Positions 53,701 to 61,866 are shown, counted from the stretch's first letter. The stretch is 64,000 nt of DNA from Klenkia sesuvii (GCF_037083825.1 NZ_JBAPLU010000007.1:62001-126000), one strand, 5' to 3'. Numbers and translations: made by a program. Notes: generated by a model not told the origin, from the letters alone.

Positions 53701-54490
53701 GACCTCCACCCCACCGGCGTCGCACCCCGAGCCGGTCGGGCGGTTGCGCGGCGAGGTGGTGCTCGACGACGTCACGTTCGCCTACCGCGGTGCCCCGGCC
53801 CCCGCGCTCCGTGGGGTGACGCTGCGCATCGCGCCCGGCGAGACGGTGGCTCTGGTGGGCGAGACCGGGGCCGGCAAGTCCACGGTGGTCAAGCTGGTCG
53901 CCCGCTTCTACGACCCGACCGGTGGCGCGGTGCGGGTCGACGGGCGCGACCTGCGCGACCTGGACCTCGCGGCCTACCGGGCGCGGCTGGGCGTGGTGCC
54001 CCAGGAGGCCCACCTGTTCGACGGCACCGTGCGCGACGCCATCGCCTACGGCCGGCCGGGTGCCACCGACCTGGAGGTGGAGACCGCCGCCCGGGCCGTG
54101 GGGGCGCACGACGTGGTCGCGGCACTGCCCGAGGGGTACCGCACGCGCGTCGGCGAACGCGGGCGGGCGTTGTCCGCCGGCCAGCGCCAGCTGCTGGCCC
54201 TGGCCCGGGCGGAACTGGTCGACCCCGACGTCCTCCTGCTCGACGAGGCGACCGCCTCGCTGGACCTGGCGTCGGAGGCGGCGGTCAACCGGGCCGCCGA
54301 CGCGGTGGCCGGCCGGCGCACCACGGTGGTGGTCGCGCACCGGCTGACCACGGCCGCCCGGGCCGACCGGGTCGTCGTGCTCGACCACGGACGCGTCGTG
54401 CAGTCCGGTCCGCACGAGGAGCTGGTGCGCATGGAGGGTCCCTACGCCGTGCTGTGGGCCGCCTACGCCGCCGATGCGTTGGTGGACTGA
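50747..54490 (+). CDS. single-chain double ABC exporter (TMD-NBD-TMD-NBD)
   Basis: 1247 residues, two complete type-IV ABC half-exporters in one chain. NBD1: Walker A GPAGSGKSAVV (about 372), signature LSGGQRQRVAL, Walker B VLVLDDATSAVD, with Asp where the catalytic Glu should be. NBD2: Walker A GETGAGKSTVV (about 1040), signature LSAGQRQLLAL, Walker B VLLLDEATASLD with the Glu. So one ATP site is degenerate, as in heterodimeric exporters. A Pro/Gly linker (about 585-665) joins the halves. GTG 50747 is used, close to AGACTG and probably leaderless. Likely a multidrug or lipid exporter; substrate unknown. Confidence 0.93.
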   Translation: MPKPASPLPGRGGWFRRLVGYCLRHRGDLVGAFGAALVGSVIAAGVPLVVKAVVDDVVAGGTRSVAPYVWLLALAGLVRFGAGFTRRYLAGRLSLDVQYDLRNDVAEALSRLDGRGQDRLQTGQVVSRSISDITLVQGLLAFLPNLAGNALLFVVSLAVMAWLSPLLTLVALAVGPALWWLALRSRRDLFPANWAAQQQAGAVVGDVEAAVTGVRVVKGFGQEERELDRLDAGARRLFGARMRVVAFTARYNPLLQAVPALGQVGVLALGGWLALRGDITLGTFLAFATYLASLVGPVRMLAALLVIGQQARAGVERVLEVVDTEPGLRSGSRPLPEGPLEVELDDVVFAFGDGPPALSGVTLRIRPGETLALVGPAGSGKSAVVGLLPRFYDVAAGAVRVGGVDVRELDTDQLRAALGLVPEDSFLFSDSVRANIAFARPGATDDEVRAAARTAQAEGFIAELPDGYDTVVGEQGLTLSGGQRQRVALARALLTDPRVLVLDDATSAVDATVEARIQEGLRTGGRPDRTTLVVAHRASTLALADRVAVLDAGRVVDVGTADELAGRSALFRLLVSGLDDAVPPGGARAGEVLPPTVHPGPPGAVDPGAWPEVDHAAGGDRTLRGAASSIGGPGSAMVNAASTPALRRLVAALPPTVDEPRVPAERARSADPGFTLAGLLRPFRWVLALALLLTAADAAAQIAVPALVRAGIDRGVSAGSVGALLAISGLALAVVVADWLVTIGSTRLTGSTGERLLYTLRVKTFAQLQRLGLDYYERELGGRIMTRMTTDVDALSAFLQTGLTTAVVSLLTLVGVLVALVLLDAELALVLVAFLPVLAVATWWFRRRSVPAYTEARERVSAVNARLQEDVAGVRVTQAAVRTEHSLAVFRERAGTYRDVRLRAQRYIATYFPFVEFLSELAVAAVLVVGAARLTAGTITAGVLVAFLLYVGTFFAPVQSLSQVFDSYQQAAVGLRRLRDLLQTPTSTPPASHPEPVGRLRGEVVLDDVTFAYRGAPAPALRGVTLRIAPGETVALVGETGAGKSTVVKLVARFYDPTGGAVRVDGRDLRDLDLAAYRARLGVVPQEAHLFDGTVRDAIAYGRPGATDLEVETAARAVGAHDVVAALPEGYRTRVGERGRALSAGQRQLLALARAELVDPDVLLLDEATASLDLASEAAVNRAADAVAGRRTTVVVAHRLTTAARADRVVVLDHGRVVQSGPHEELVRMEGPYAVLWAAYAADALVD

Positions 54491-54682
54491 CCGGTGCGGA
54501 CAGGTGAGGTCGGCCACGGTGCCGAGGACCGCCGGGGCCCGTCCGGGAGACCGCCGGCGCGCGAACACCGGGTGATGACGACGACCCGTGCCCTGGACAC
54601 CCACCTCGCGGCCCGCGGCGGCGCGGGGGTGGGTGACGGCCCGGCGGGCGGACCGGCTCGACCCGACCTACAGTGCCGGACT

Positions 54683-55921
54683 GTGGCACTACCGGTGAAC
54701 GAGGGCGAGTACGGCGACCCCCAGGGGAACGTCCGGGCCCTCCCGCGCCCCGGCGCACCCCTGTCGGAGGTCGTGGCCGCCCTGGAGGCCCGCTACGACC
54801 CGGCGCTGGCCGAGGAGTGGGACGCCGTCGGGCTGGTCTGCGGCGACCCCGCGGAGACCGTGCGGTCGGTGCTGTTCGCCGTCGACCCGACCGAGGCCGT
54901 GGTCGACGAGGCGGTCGAGCGCGGGGTCGACCTGGTCGTCACCCACCACTCGCTGCTGCTGACGCCGGTGCACGGCATCCCCGCCTCCGACCCGAAGGGT
55001 CGCCTCGTGCACCGGCTGGTGCGCGCGGGCACCGGCCTGTTCACCGCGCACACCAACGCCGACCGCGCCGCCGACCACGGCGTCAACGACGCACTGGCCG
55101 CCGTCCTGGGCGTGGGCAACACCGTGCCGCTGGAGTCCGTCGGTGCGCCGCACACCAACACCCTCGTCGTGTTCACCCCGGTCGAGGACACCGACCGGCT
55201 GGTCGACGCGCTGAGCGCGGCCGGCGCCGGCGTCATCGGCGACTACACCCGCTGCGCGTGGCAGACGGTGGGCACGGGCACCTTCATCCCCGGGGACGAG
55301 ACCAACCCGGCGATCGGTGCCCGCGGCCGGCTCGAGCAGGTGCCCGAGACCCGGCTGGAGATGGTCGTGCCGCGCTCGGCGCAGGCCGAGGTGCTGCGGG
55401 CGCTGCACGAGTGGCACCCCTACGAGGACCCCGGCTACGCGGTGTTCGAGAACTCGCAGACGCCCAGCCGGGCCGGGCTCGGTCGCCTCGGCGAGCTGGC
55501 CCACCCCCTCACGCTGCGGGAGTTCGCCGAGCGGGCCGCCGCCGTGCTGCCGGCCACCGCTGCCGGTGTGCGGGTCGCCGGTGATCCCGACCGGCTCGTC
55601 CGCACGGTCGCCGTCTGCGGCGGCAGCGGCAGCTCCATGTACGACAAGGCCGCGGCGGCCGGCGCCGACGTCCTGCTGACCAGCGACGTCAAGCACCACC
55701 CGGCCGTCGACGCCATGGAGGTGGACGGGCCGGCCATCTGCGACGTGGCCCACTACGCCAGCGAGTGGCCGTGGCTGTCGGTGGCCGCCGACGTGCTGCA
55801 CCGCGACCTGGGCGGGCGCGTCGAGGTCACCGTCTCGCGGCGGCGCACCGACCCGTGGTCCCTGCACGTGGCCCAGACCGACCGCGACTCGGCGGTCGGG
55901 GAGGGCCTGGCCCGCGGGTAG
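54683..55921 (+). CDS. Nif3-like dinuclear metal protein (DUF34/GTP cyclohydrolase I type 2)
   Basis: 412 residues. Metal ligands of the Nif3 family are visible: VVTHHSLLL, FTAHTNADRAADHG and the C-terminal CDVAHYASEWPW, with a Glu a few residues later. A PII-like insert with LVVFTPVEDTDRLVDALSAAGAGVIGDYTRC separates the two halves, as in larger members. A TACAGT -10 lies 8 nt before GTG 54683, so the mRNA should be leaderless. The biochemical role of this family is still debated; metal-chaperone and hydrolase roles are proposed. Confidence 0.92.
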   Translation: MALPVNEGEYGDPQGNVRALPRPGAPLSEVVAALEARYDPALAEEWDAVGLVCGDPAETVRSVLFAVDPTEAVVDEAVERGVDLVVTHHSLLLTPVHGIPASDPKGRLVHRLVRAGTGLFTAHTNADRAADHGVNDALAAVLGVGNTVPLESVGAPHTNTLVVFTPVEDTDRLVDALSAAGAGVIGDYTRCAWQTVGTGTFIPGDETNPAIGARGRLEQVPETRLEMVVPRSAQAEVLRALHEWHPYEDPGYAVFENSQTPSRAGLGRLGELAHPLTLREFAERAAAVLPATAAGVRVAGDPDRLVRTVAVCGGSGSSMYDKAAAAGADVLLTSDVKHHPAVDAMEVDGPAICDVAHYASEWPWLSVAADVLHRDLGGRVEVTVSRRRTDPWSLHVAQTDRDSAVGEGLARG

Positions 55922-56153
55922 GTCCGCGCCGAGCCGGCGGACGGCCTGGGCCGAGCGTCGCCCCGACGTCGCAGCACGGTCGACCACGCTGCGCACCCGG
56001 CTGCGTGAGGCGTGGCACACTTCGCGCCGAGCGACCTCCACGCTCGGTGGGCGGGACGCCACCGGGACGGGTGCCGCCCACACCGTCCGTGCGGCAGTCG
56101 AGCGGCCGGTTCGACGCAGGGCGGCCCGGGGGCGGCCCTGGAGGGGAGCGCCC

Positions 56154-56405
56154 GTGGCCGACCAGGCACCACCGAGCAGCCGGCGGGCGGCCGACGTCGC
56201 GCCGCCCCGCAGTGACCGCAACCGGTGGAACTGGCTGCTGCTGCTGCCCATCGTGCTGCCGTTGCTGGTCCCGCTGTACAACCGGCGTGACCCCGAGCTG
56301 TTCGGGTGGCCGTTCTTCTACTGGGTACAGCTGCTCTTCGTCGCCGTGGGCGTGGTGACCACCACGCTGGTCCTGCGCGCCCACCAGCGCCGCAAGCAGG
56401 GCTGA
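56154..56405 (+). CDS. DUF3311 small membrane subunit
   Basis: 83 residues with two transmembrane helices (WLLLLPIVLPLLVPLY and WVQLLFVAVGVVTTTLVL) separated by NRRDPELFGWPFFY, the DUF3311 signature. GGAGGGG precedes GTG 56154. It ends 3 nt before the MctP gene. Small DUF3311 proteins regularly precede SLC5-type carboxylate symporters and are likely accessory subunits. The 232 bp before it hold no recognised gene. Confidence 0.9.
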   Translation: MADQAPPSSRRAADVAPPRSDRNRWNWLLLLPIVLPLLVPLYNRRDPELFGWPFFYWVQLLFVAVGVVTTTLVLRAHQRRKQG

Positions 56406-56408
56406 GCC

Positions 56409-58040
56409 GTGGCGGGCGTCAACACCGTCGAGCTGGCGGTCTTCATCCTGTTCTTCGTCGTCGTGACCGCGCTGGGGTTCGGTGCGGCCCGGTGGCGGCG
56501 GGCCGAGAGCCTCATGCACCTGGACGAGTGGGGCCTCGGCGGGCGCAGCTTCGGCACCTGGATCACGTGGTTCCTCATCGGCGGCGACATCTACACCGCC
56601 TACACCTTCGTCGCCGTCCCGGCGCTGGTGTTCGGCGCCGGTGCCGCCGGGTTCTTCGCCGTCCCCTACACCGTGGTGGTCTACCCGCTGATCTTCCTGG
56701 TGGTGATCCGGCTGTGGTCGGTCAGCCACGTGCGCGGGTTCGTCACCCCCGCCGACTTCGTGCGCTCGCGCTTCGACAGCCCGACGATGGCCCTGCTCGT
56801 GGCCGTCACCGGCATCGTCGCCACGATGCCCTACATCGCCCTGCAGCTGGTCGGCATCGAGGCGGTGCTGAAGACCATGGGCGTCACCGGCGAGCTGCCG
56901 ATCATCGTGGCGTTCCTGATCCTGGCCGTCTACACCTACAGCTCGGGCCTGCGGGCACCGGCGCTGATCGCGTTCGTGAAGGACACGTTGATCTACCTGA
57001 CGATCATCGTCGCGGTCATCGTCATCCCGACCAAGCTGGGCGGGTGGGACGTCGTCTTCGGCGCCGCGGAGGAGAAGTTCGACCTCGCCGGCACCGGCGG
57101 GCTGCTGCTGCCGGGCACCGGGCAGCTGCAGTACGCGACCCTGGCGCTGGGGTCGGCGCTGGCGCTGTTCCTGTACCCGCACTCGATCACCGGGGCGTTG
57201 GCGGCGAAGAGCCGCGGGACGCTGCAGAAGAACATGAGCCTGCTGCCGGTCTACAGCCTGGCGCTCGGGTTCATCGCCCTGCTGGGCTACATGGCGATCG
57301 CCGCGGGCACCACCCCGGTGGACGGCGACGGCAACACCGTCGTGCCGGCCCTGTTCCAGCAGATGTTCCCCAGCTGGTTCGCCGGCGTCGCCTTCGCGGC
57401 CGTCGGCATCGGTGCCCTGGTCCCGGCGGCGATCATGAGCATCGCCGCGGCCAACCTGTTCACCCGCAACATCTACAAGGAGTACCTGAAGAAGGACGCC
57501 ACGCCCGAGAACGAGGCGAAGGTCGCCAAGCTGGCCTCGCTCGTGGTCAAGGTCGGCGCGGTCGCCGCGATCATCTTCATCGACCCGCAGTTCTCCATCG
57601 ACCTGCAGCTGATCGGCGGCGCGATCATCCTGCAGACCCTGCCCGCGGTCGGCATCGGGCTCTACACCCGCTGGCTGCACCGCGGCGCGCTGGTGGCGGG
57701 CTGGACGGCCGGCATGCTCACCGCGCTGTGGGCCCTCTACGAGATCCCGCGGCTGGGCCCGGGCGGTGTTGTCGTCCGCGAGCACTTCGGCGGGTCGGCG
57801 TTCTCCCTGTCCGAGCTCGGGTTCGACACCGCGACGACCATCTACGCCGGCTTCCTCGCGCTGCTGGTCAACCTCGTGGTGGTGGTCGTGGTCACCCTGG
57901 TGCTGCGGGCCATGCAGGTCGACGACGGCGTCGACGGCACGGCGCCGAACGACTACACCGCCGAGCGGGAGGACCCGTCGGTGCGCGACCTCCCCGACCC
58001 GCTGGCCTCGGCCCCGGGAGCCGACCCGCAGCGCGGGTAG
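56409..58040 (+). CDS. mctP: MctP-type sodium/monocarboxylate symporter (SLC5 family)
   Basis: 543 residues with about 13 transmembrane helices. Sodium:solute symporter features: WGLGGRSFGTWITWFLIGGDIYTAYTF, GFVTPADFVRSRFDSP, VYTYSSGLRAPALIAFVKDTLIY and ALFLYPHSITGALAAKSRGTL. MctP-like proteins import lactate, pyruvate and other monocarboxylates, using a sodium or proton gradient. The C-terminal ~40 residues are a polar acidic tail. Coupled to the DUF3311 gene. Confidence 0.9.
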   Translation: MAGVNTVELAVFILFFVVVTALGFGAARWRRAESLMHLDEWGLGGRSFGTWITWFLIGGDIYTAYTFVAVPALVFGAGAAGFFAVPYTVVVYPLIFLVVIRLWSVSHVRGFVTPADFVRSRFDSPTMALLVAVTGIVATMPYIALQLVGIEAVLKTMGVTGELPIIVAFLILAVYTYSSGLRAPALIAFVKDTLIYLTIIVAVIVIPTKLGGWDVVFGAAEEKFDLAGTGGLLLPGTGQLQYATLALGSALALFLYPHSITGALAAKSRGTLQKNMSLLPVYSLALGFIALLGYMAIAAGTTPVDGDGNTVVPALFQQMFPSWFAGVAFAAVGIGALVPAAIMSIAAANLFTRNIYKEYLKKDATPENEAKVAKLASLVVKVGAVAAIIFIDPQFSIDLQLIGGAIILQTLPAVGIGLYTRWLHRGALVAGWTAGMLTALWALYEIPRLGPGGVVVREHFGGSAFSLSELGFDTATTIYAGFLALLVNLVVVVVVTLVLRAMQVDDGVDGTAPNDYTAEREDPSVRDLPDPLASAPGADPQRG

Positions 58041-58049
58041 GTTGAGCGG

Positions 58050-58790
58050 GTGCAGGCAGACCACTTCGACCAGCAGAAGCTGCTGGCCCTGGCCGCGGAG
58101 GACGTCGCGCTCGCGCAGCTCGCCCACCGCCGGCGGACCCTTCCCGAGAACGCCGCGGTCAGCGCGGCCGAGGAGGCGCAGCGGGAGTTCGCCGCCGACG
58201 TCGTCCGGGCCGAGACCGAGGTCCGCGACCTCGACCGCGAGCAGAAGCGCATCGAGGCCGACGTCGAGTCGGTGCGGGCGCGCTCGGCCCGTGACCAGCA
58301 GCGGCTGGACTCGGGGGCGGCCACGCCCAAGGAGATGACCAGCCTGCAGCAGGAGATGGCCTCCCTCGCCCGTCGCCAGGGCGACCTCGAGGACCAGGTG
58401 CTGGAGATCATGGAGCGGCGCGAGGCCGCGGACGCCACCCTCGCCACGGCGCAGGCCGGGCTGGCCGGCGCGCGGGCCGACCAGGCCGCGGCCGAGCAGG
58501 CCCGCGACGCCGCCCTGGCCGAGATCGCCGAGGGCGAGCAGGAGCACGGCGCCAAGCGGGCCGAGGTGGCCGGCACGGTCTCCTCACCCTTGCTGGCGGT
58601 CTACGAGCGGGTGGCGACGCAGACCGGCAGCACCGGCGCGGCCGCGCTGCACGCCCGCCGCTGCGAGGGCTGCCGCATCGAGCTGTACGGCACCGAGCTG
58701 GCCGCCGCCCGCAACGCCGACCCGCACACCGTGCTGCGGTGCGAGAACTGCAACCGCATCCTGGTGCGCACCGCCGAGTCGGGGCTGTGA
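58050..58790 (+). CDS. coiled-coil zinc-ribbon protein (DUF164, C4 type)
   Basis: 246 residues. Residues 10-170 are a long coiled coil (EVRDLDREQKRIEADVESVRA, TSLQQEMASLARRQGDLEDQ). The C-terminus has a C4 ribbon: RRCEGCRIEL and LRCENCNRIL. A TAGGTT -10 (58038-58043), overlapping the mctP stop, lies 6 nt before GTG 58050, so it has its own leaderless start. The family is conserved beside Nif3 and RNase H/CobC genes in Actinobacteria; suspected nucleic-acid or protein binding, no defined role. Confidence 0.92.
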   Translation: MQADHFDQQKLLALAAEDVALAQLAHRRRTLPENAAVSAAEEAQREFAADVVRAETEVRDLDREQKRIEADVESVRARSARDQQRLDSGAATPKEMTSLQQEMASLARRQGDLEDQVLEIMERREAADATLATAQAGLAGARADQAAAEQARDAALAEIAEGEQEHGAKRAEVAGTVSSPLLAVYERVATQTGSTGAAALHARRCEGCRIELYGTELAAARNADPHTVLRCENCNRILVRTAESGL

Positions 58791-59872
58791 GCCGGCGCCT
58801 CGTCGTGGAGGCCGACGGCGGGTCGCGGGGCAACCCGGGGCCGGCCGGCTACGGGGCACTGGTACGCGACGCCGAGACCGGTGCGGTGCTGGCCGAGCGT
58901 GCTGCGTCGGTGGGCCGGGCGACCAACAACGTCGCCGAGTACGGCGGGCTGGTGGCCGGTCTCGAGGCGGCACTCGCGATCGACCCCGAGGCGTCGGTCG
59001 AGGTGCGGATGGACTCCAAGCTCGTCGTCGAGCAGATGTCGGGCCGGTGGCAGATCAAGCACCCCGACATGCGCACGCTCGCCGACCAGGCGCGGGAGAT
59101 CGCCCGGCAGCTGGGCCAGGTCCGCTACACCTGGATCCCGCGGGCGCAGAACTCCGCGGCCGACGCGCTAGCCAACTCGGCGATGGACGGCAGGCCGGTG
59201 CACCGCGACGCGGGCCCCGCCCCGGTCGAGGTCGAGGAACCGGCCGCCGAGCCGGCGCCCGTCGTCACCACGCGCACGCTGCTGCTGCGGCACGGGCGCA
59301 CCGCGCACACCCCCGAGCGGCGGTTCAGCGGCAGCAGCGACCTCGACCTCTCCGACCTCGGCCGCGCCGACGCCGCCGCGGCCGCCCGGGCGATGGTCGG
59401 GCGGGGCATCGAGGTCATCGTCTCCTCCCCGCTCAAGCGGTGCCGGCAGACCGCGGGCGAGGTCGCCGAGGCGCTCGACCTGCCCATCGAGGTCGACCGC
59501 GACCTGCGCGAGCTCGACTTCGGCGCGTGGGAGGGCATGAGCGCCGCCGAGGCGATGGCTGCCAACCCGCTGGCGTTCCGCCGCTGGCGCACCTCCCTCG
59601 ACGTCCGGCCACCGGGGGGCGAGTCGATCGCCGACGTCTCGACCCGGGTCGCGGCCGCCCGGGCCCGCATCCTGGAGCGGCACGCCGGCACGACCGTCCT
59701 GTTTGTCACCCACGTGACGCCGATCAAGCTGCTGCTGGCCGCCGGGCTGGGCGTCGGTGACGAGATCGTGCACCGCGTCTTCCTGGAGGCGGCCAGCCTC
59801 AGCGAGGTGTCGTGGGGGAGCGACGGCACCAGCAGCGTCCGCCTGGTGAACGACACCAGCCACCTCCGCTGA
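58787..59872 (+). CDS. bifunctional RNase HI / CobC-like acid phosphatase
   Basis: 361 residues. Residues 1-140 are an RNase H domain: VEADGGSRGNPGPAGYGA, NNVAEYGGLVAGLEAAL, VRMDSKLVVEQMSGRWQIK and ARQNSAADALAN-type end (RAQNSAADALANSAM). Residues 165-361 are a histidine phosphatase: LLLRHGRTAHTPERRFSGS, VSSPLKRCRQTAGE, DFGAWEGMSAAEA and VTHVTPIKLLLA. The combination matches the mycobacterial Rv2228c type (RNase HI plus alpha-ribazole phosphatase activity in B12 synthesis). GTG 58787 overlaps the upstream stop by GTGA. Confidence 0.93.
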   Translation: MSRRLVVEADGGSRGNPGPAGYGALVRDAETGAVLAERAASVGRATNNVAEYGGLVAGLEAALAIDPEASVEVRMDSKLVVEQMSGRWQIKHPDMRTLADQAREIARQLGQVRYTWIPRAQNSAADALANSAMDGRPVHRDAGPAPVEVEEPAAEPAPVVTTRTLLLRHGRTAHTPERRFSGSSDLDLSDLGRADAAAAARAMVGRGIEVIVSSPLKRCRQTAGEVAEALDLPIEVDRDLRELDFGAWEGMSAAEAMAANPLAFRRWRTSLDVRPPGGESIADVSTRVAAARARILERHAGTTVLFVTHVTPIKLLLAAGLGVGDEIVHRVFLEAASLSEVSWGSDGTSSVRLVNDTSHLR

Positions 59873-59919
59873 CCCCATCCCCAGCCCCCAGCCCCCCCGC
59901 CCCCCGCCCCCAGCCGTTA

Positions 59920-59982
59920 GTTGATCATCGGCAGGTGGTGGTCGACGACGGCGTGGCGGGCAGCCACTCTCCGATGATCAAC
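59920..59982. repeat. left boundary hairpin of cassette 2
   Basis: GTTGATCATCGG (59920-59931) pairs perfectly with CCGATGATCAAC (59971-59982), extended outward by an A-T pair; GTGG/CCAC continue the stem after a small internal bulge. The 25-nt loop contains GACGGCGTGGCG. It lies 15 nt beyond the cassette gene stop. Confidence 0.88.
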
Positions 59983-59997
59983 TTGCGGGGGCGATCA

Positions 59998-60891
59998 TCA
60001 TGCGGGCTCGATGGGCGCGATGGGCGGGGTGGGGCGCCAGCCGCGGCTGAGCAGGGCGCGCTCCACCCGGTCGACCACCGTGCGGGCGTTCAGGTGGCGG
60101 GCTGCGAACCGCAGCAGCAGGTAGCCGTCGGCGGCCATCAGCGAGTAGCGGTCGATGTCGGCCCCGAAACGATCGGCATCGGCGTGCTGCCGGCCCTCGT
60201 ACTCCAGCAACAGCTTCCACCGCCGGTACCCGAGGTCGCTGTGGGCCACCACCCGGCCATGACGATCGAGGACGGGGACCTGCACCTCCGGGTCGGGGAG
60301 GTGGCTGTCGGTCAACCAGAACCGCACCAGGCTCTCGGGGCGGGACATGGCCGCAGCGGACAGGAGTGGTGCGCAGGCCCGGGCCCGGACGACGCCGCGT
60401 ACGCGGCCGGCCCTGGCCAGCCGGCCCCGCAGGGACTCCGGCGTCGCGTGCCCGGCACGGAGCAGGGCGTCGCCCACCGCGACCAGCTCGGGCGGGGGCA
60501 GGACGGCCGCCAGGTCCAGGAAGGTCTGCGGCCCCGATGTCGCGCTGAGCCCGTCGACCTCGACGACGTCCGCCGGTTCCAGTGACCGGGCGTGCACCAC
60601 CAGGTCGGACCGCTGGGGCAGCACTCGGCGCGGGGTGAGGGCGACGTGCGGCCGGGCGGGGAGGTCGAGGTGGGCGCCCAGCAGGTGAGCCGCCGTCCCG
60701 TGGCTGAACGCGGCGCCAGCCGGCAGGGCGGTGGCCAGCACCCGCAGCCGCTCACGCGGGTCGATCGCGTCGTCCAGGCGGACGACGAGGTCGTGGCTGA
60801 TGCGCACGAACGGGCCGGTGCGCAGGTGGGCGCGGGTGAGCCCGGCCGCTCGGGCGTTGGCCAGGGTGTACGTGGGGGGCAGCGGGTCCAT
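59998..60891 (-). CDS. AbiEi-like/DUF559 nuclease-fold protein
   Basis: 297 residues. N-terminus: short winged-helix-like region (TYTLANARAAGLTRAHLRTG), then FSHGTAAHLLGAHLDLP and GPQTFLDLAAVLPPPELV, equivalent to the AbiEi core of the cassette-1 protein. C-terminus: a full DUF559/Vsr-like stretch, VAHSDLGYRRWKLLLEYEGRQHADADRF in its elements SDLGYRRWKLLLEYEG then RQH, followed by DRYSLMAADGYLLLRF. Asp, Glu and Gln/His occupy the expected PD-(D/E)XK positions. ATG 60891; no ribosome site. No AbiEii toxin gene nearby. Solo proteins of this type are numerous in Actinobacteria with no known role. Confidence 0.85.
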   Translation of the reverse strand: MDPLPPTYTLANARAAGLTRAHLRTGPFVRISHDLVVRLDDAIDPRERLRVLATALPAGAAFSHGTAAHLLGAHLDLPARPHVALTPRRVLPQRSDLVVHARSLEPADVVEVDGLSATSGPQTFLDLAAVLPPPELVAVGDALLRAGHATPESLRGRLARAGRVRGVVRARACAPLLSAAAMSRPESLVRFWLTDSHLPDPEVQVPVLDRHGRVVAHSDLGYRRWKLLLEYEGRQHADADRFGADIDRYSLMAADGYLLLRFAARHLNARTVVDRVERALLSRGWRPTPPIAPIEPA

Positions 60892-60941
60892 GCCGGGACC
60901 GTGGCCCGCGGCCAGCCCGGGTGGGGTGCTCCGGGGAGATC

Positions 60942-60968
60942 TGTGGACGCACGCCCGCGATGTGGACG
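60942..60968 (-). promoter_or_regulatory. paired TGTGGAYG motif upstream of the cassette-2 gene
   Basis: TGTGGACG at 60942-60949 and 60961-60968, preceded by GATC, 51 nt before ATG 60891. Spacing (19 nt) and distance are identical to cassette 1, while the sequence between motif and start is mostly different, so the motif is selectively conserved. Confidence 0.65.
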
Positions 60969-61013
60969 GCGGCGGGCACGGCGTGGCCGGACGTGCTCTC
61001 CGCGCCAGCTCGT

Positions 61014-61076
61014 GTTGACCATCGTCAGGTGGTTGTGCGACACGCCGCCGACGGCAGCCACCTGACGATGATCAAC
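61014..61076. repeat. right boundary hairpin of cassette 2
   Basis: GTTGACCATCGTCAGGTGG (61014-61032) pairs with CCACCTGACGATGATCAAC (61058-61076), 18 of 19, around a 25-nt loop. It ends 28 nt before the ABC ATPase stop and could terminate that operon. A G-rich run follows it at 61080-61102. Confidence 0.9.
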
Positions 61077-61104
61077 AGGCGGGGGGGAGGAGGGGGGGGG
61101 AGGC

Positions 61105-61866
61105 CTACAGCCGGCCGGCGTCGATGATGCGGCTCAGGAACTGGCGCGTGCGGGCCTCCACGGGGTCGCCGAGCACCTGGTCCGGGGGACCGGACTCGAG
61201 CACCACGCCCTGGTCCAGGAAGCACACGGTGTCCGCGCCCTGCTTGGCGAAGCCCATCTCGTGGGTGGCCATCACGATGGTCATGCCCTGGGCGGCCACC
61301 TCGCGCACCAGCCGCAGCACCTCACCCACCAGCTCGGGGTCCAGCGCCGAGGTGATCTCGTCGAGCAGCAGCACCCGGGGCCGCACGGCCAGGGCCCGCG
61401 CGATGGCCACGCGCTGCTGCTGGCCACCGGAGAGCCGGTCGGGGTACTCGCCGGCCTTGTCGGCCAGCCCGATCCGCTTGAGCAGCCCCAGCGCCTCGTC
61501 CTTCGCGTCGGCGCGCGACCGGCCGTGCACGCGCACCGGGGCCAGGGTGACGTTGTCCAGCACGCTCAGGTGCGGGAAGAGGTTGTAGGCCTGGAACACC
61601 ACGCCCAGCCGGCGGCGGACGGCATCGGCGTCCACCCGCGGGTCGGTGACGTCCTCGCCGTCGAGCAGCACCTGGCCGTCGTCGACCTGCTCGAGCAGCG
61701 AGGCGCAGCGCAGCAGCGTCGACTTGCCCGACCCGGAGCCGCCGATGAGCGTCACCACGCGGTGCTCGTCGACCGACAGGTCGACCCCGCGCAGGACGAC
61801 GTTCTCCCCGAACGCCTTCACGACGCCCCGGACGTCGAGGACCCGACCACCAGGAACCGAGCTCAC
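61105..61866 (-). CDS. polar amino-acid ABC transporter ATPase
   Basis: 253 residues with complete ABC motifs: Walker A GGSGSGKST, Q-loop VFQAYNLFPHLSVLDNV, signature LSGGQQQR, Walker B VLLLDEITSALDPELVGEV and switch His in MATHEMGFA. The ITSALDPE and THEMGFA wording is typical of GlnQ/PAAT-type importers. GTG 61866 overlaps the permease stop by GTGA. Last gene of the operon binding protein-permease-ATPase. Confidence 0.93.
   Translation of the reverse strand: MSSVPGGRVLDVRGVVKAFGENVVLRGVDLSVDEHRVVTLIGGSGSGKSTLLRCASLLEQVDDGQVLLDGEDVTDPRVDADAVRRRLGVVFQAYNLFPHLSVLDNVTLAPVRVHGRSRADAKDEALGLLKRIGLADKAGEYPDRLSGGQQQRVAIARALAVRPRVLLLDEITSALDPELVGEVLRLVREVAAQGMTIVMATHEMGFAKQGADTVCFLDQGVVLESGPPDQVLGDPVEARTRQFLSRIIDAGRL

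Larger units (their letters stand above)
59919..61077 (-). mobile_element. hairpin-bounded cassette 2 with a solo AbiEi/DUF559-like gene
   Basis: A 1159-bp unit built like cassette 1: one gene between two boundary hairpins, each exactly 63 nt (19-nt arms, 25-nt loop). The outermost arms are inverted repeats, GTTGATCATCGGCAGGTGG (59920-59938) and CCACCTGACGATGATCAAC (61058-61076), 18 of 19 bases alike. The loops match better in inverted than in direct orientation (16 of 25 against 14 of 25). It lies between the 3' ends of the RNase H/CobC and ABC ATPase genes. Mobility is inferred. Confidence 0.6.

Noticed and set aside
59300..59380. DLDL motif in the RNase H/CobC protein as a further Ter-island docking motif
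   Set aside because: It lies inside the phosphatase fold (SGSSDLDLSDLG) and is explained by that family; treated as chance.
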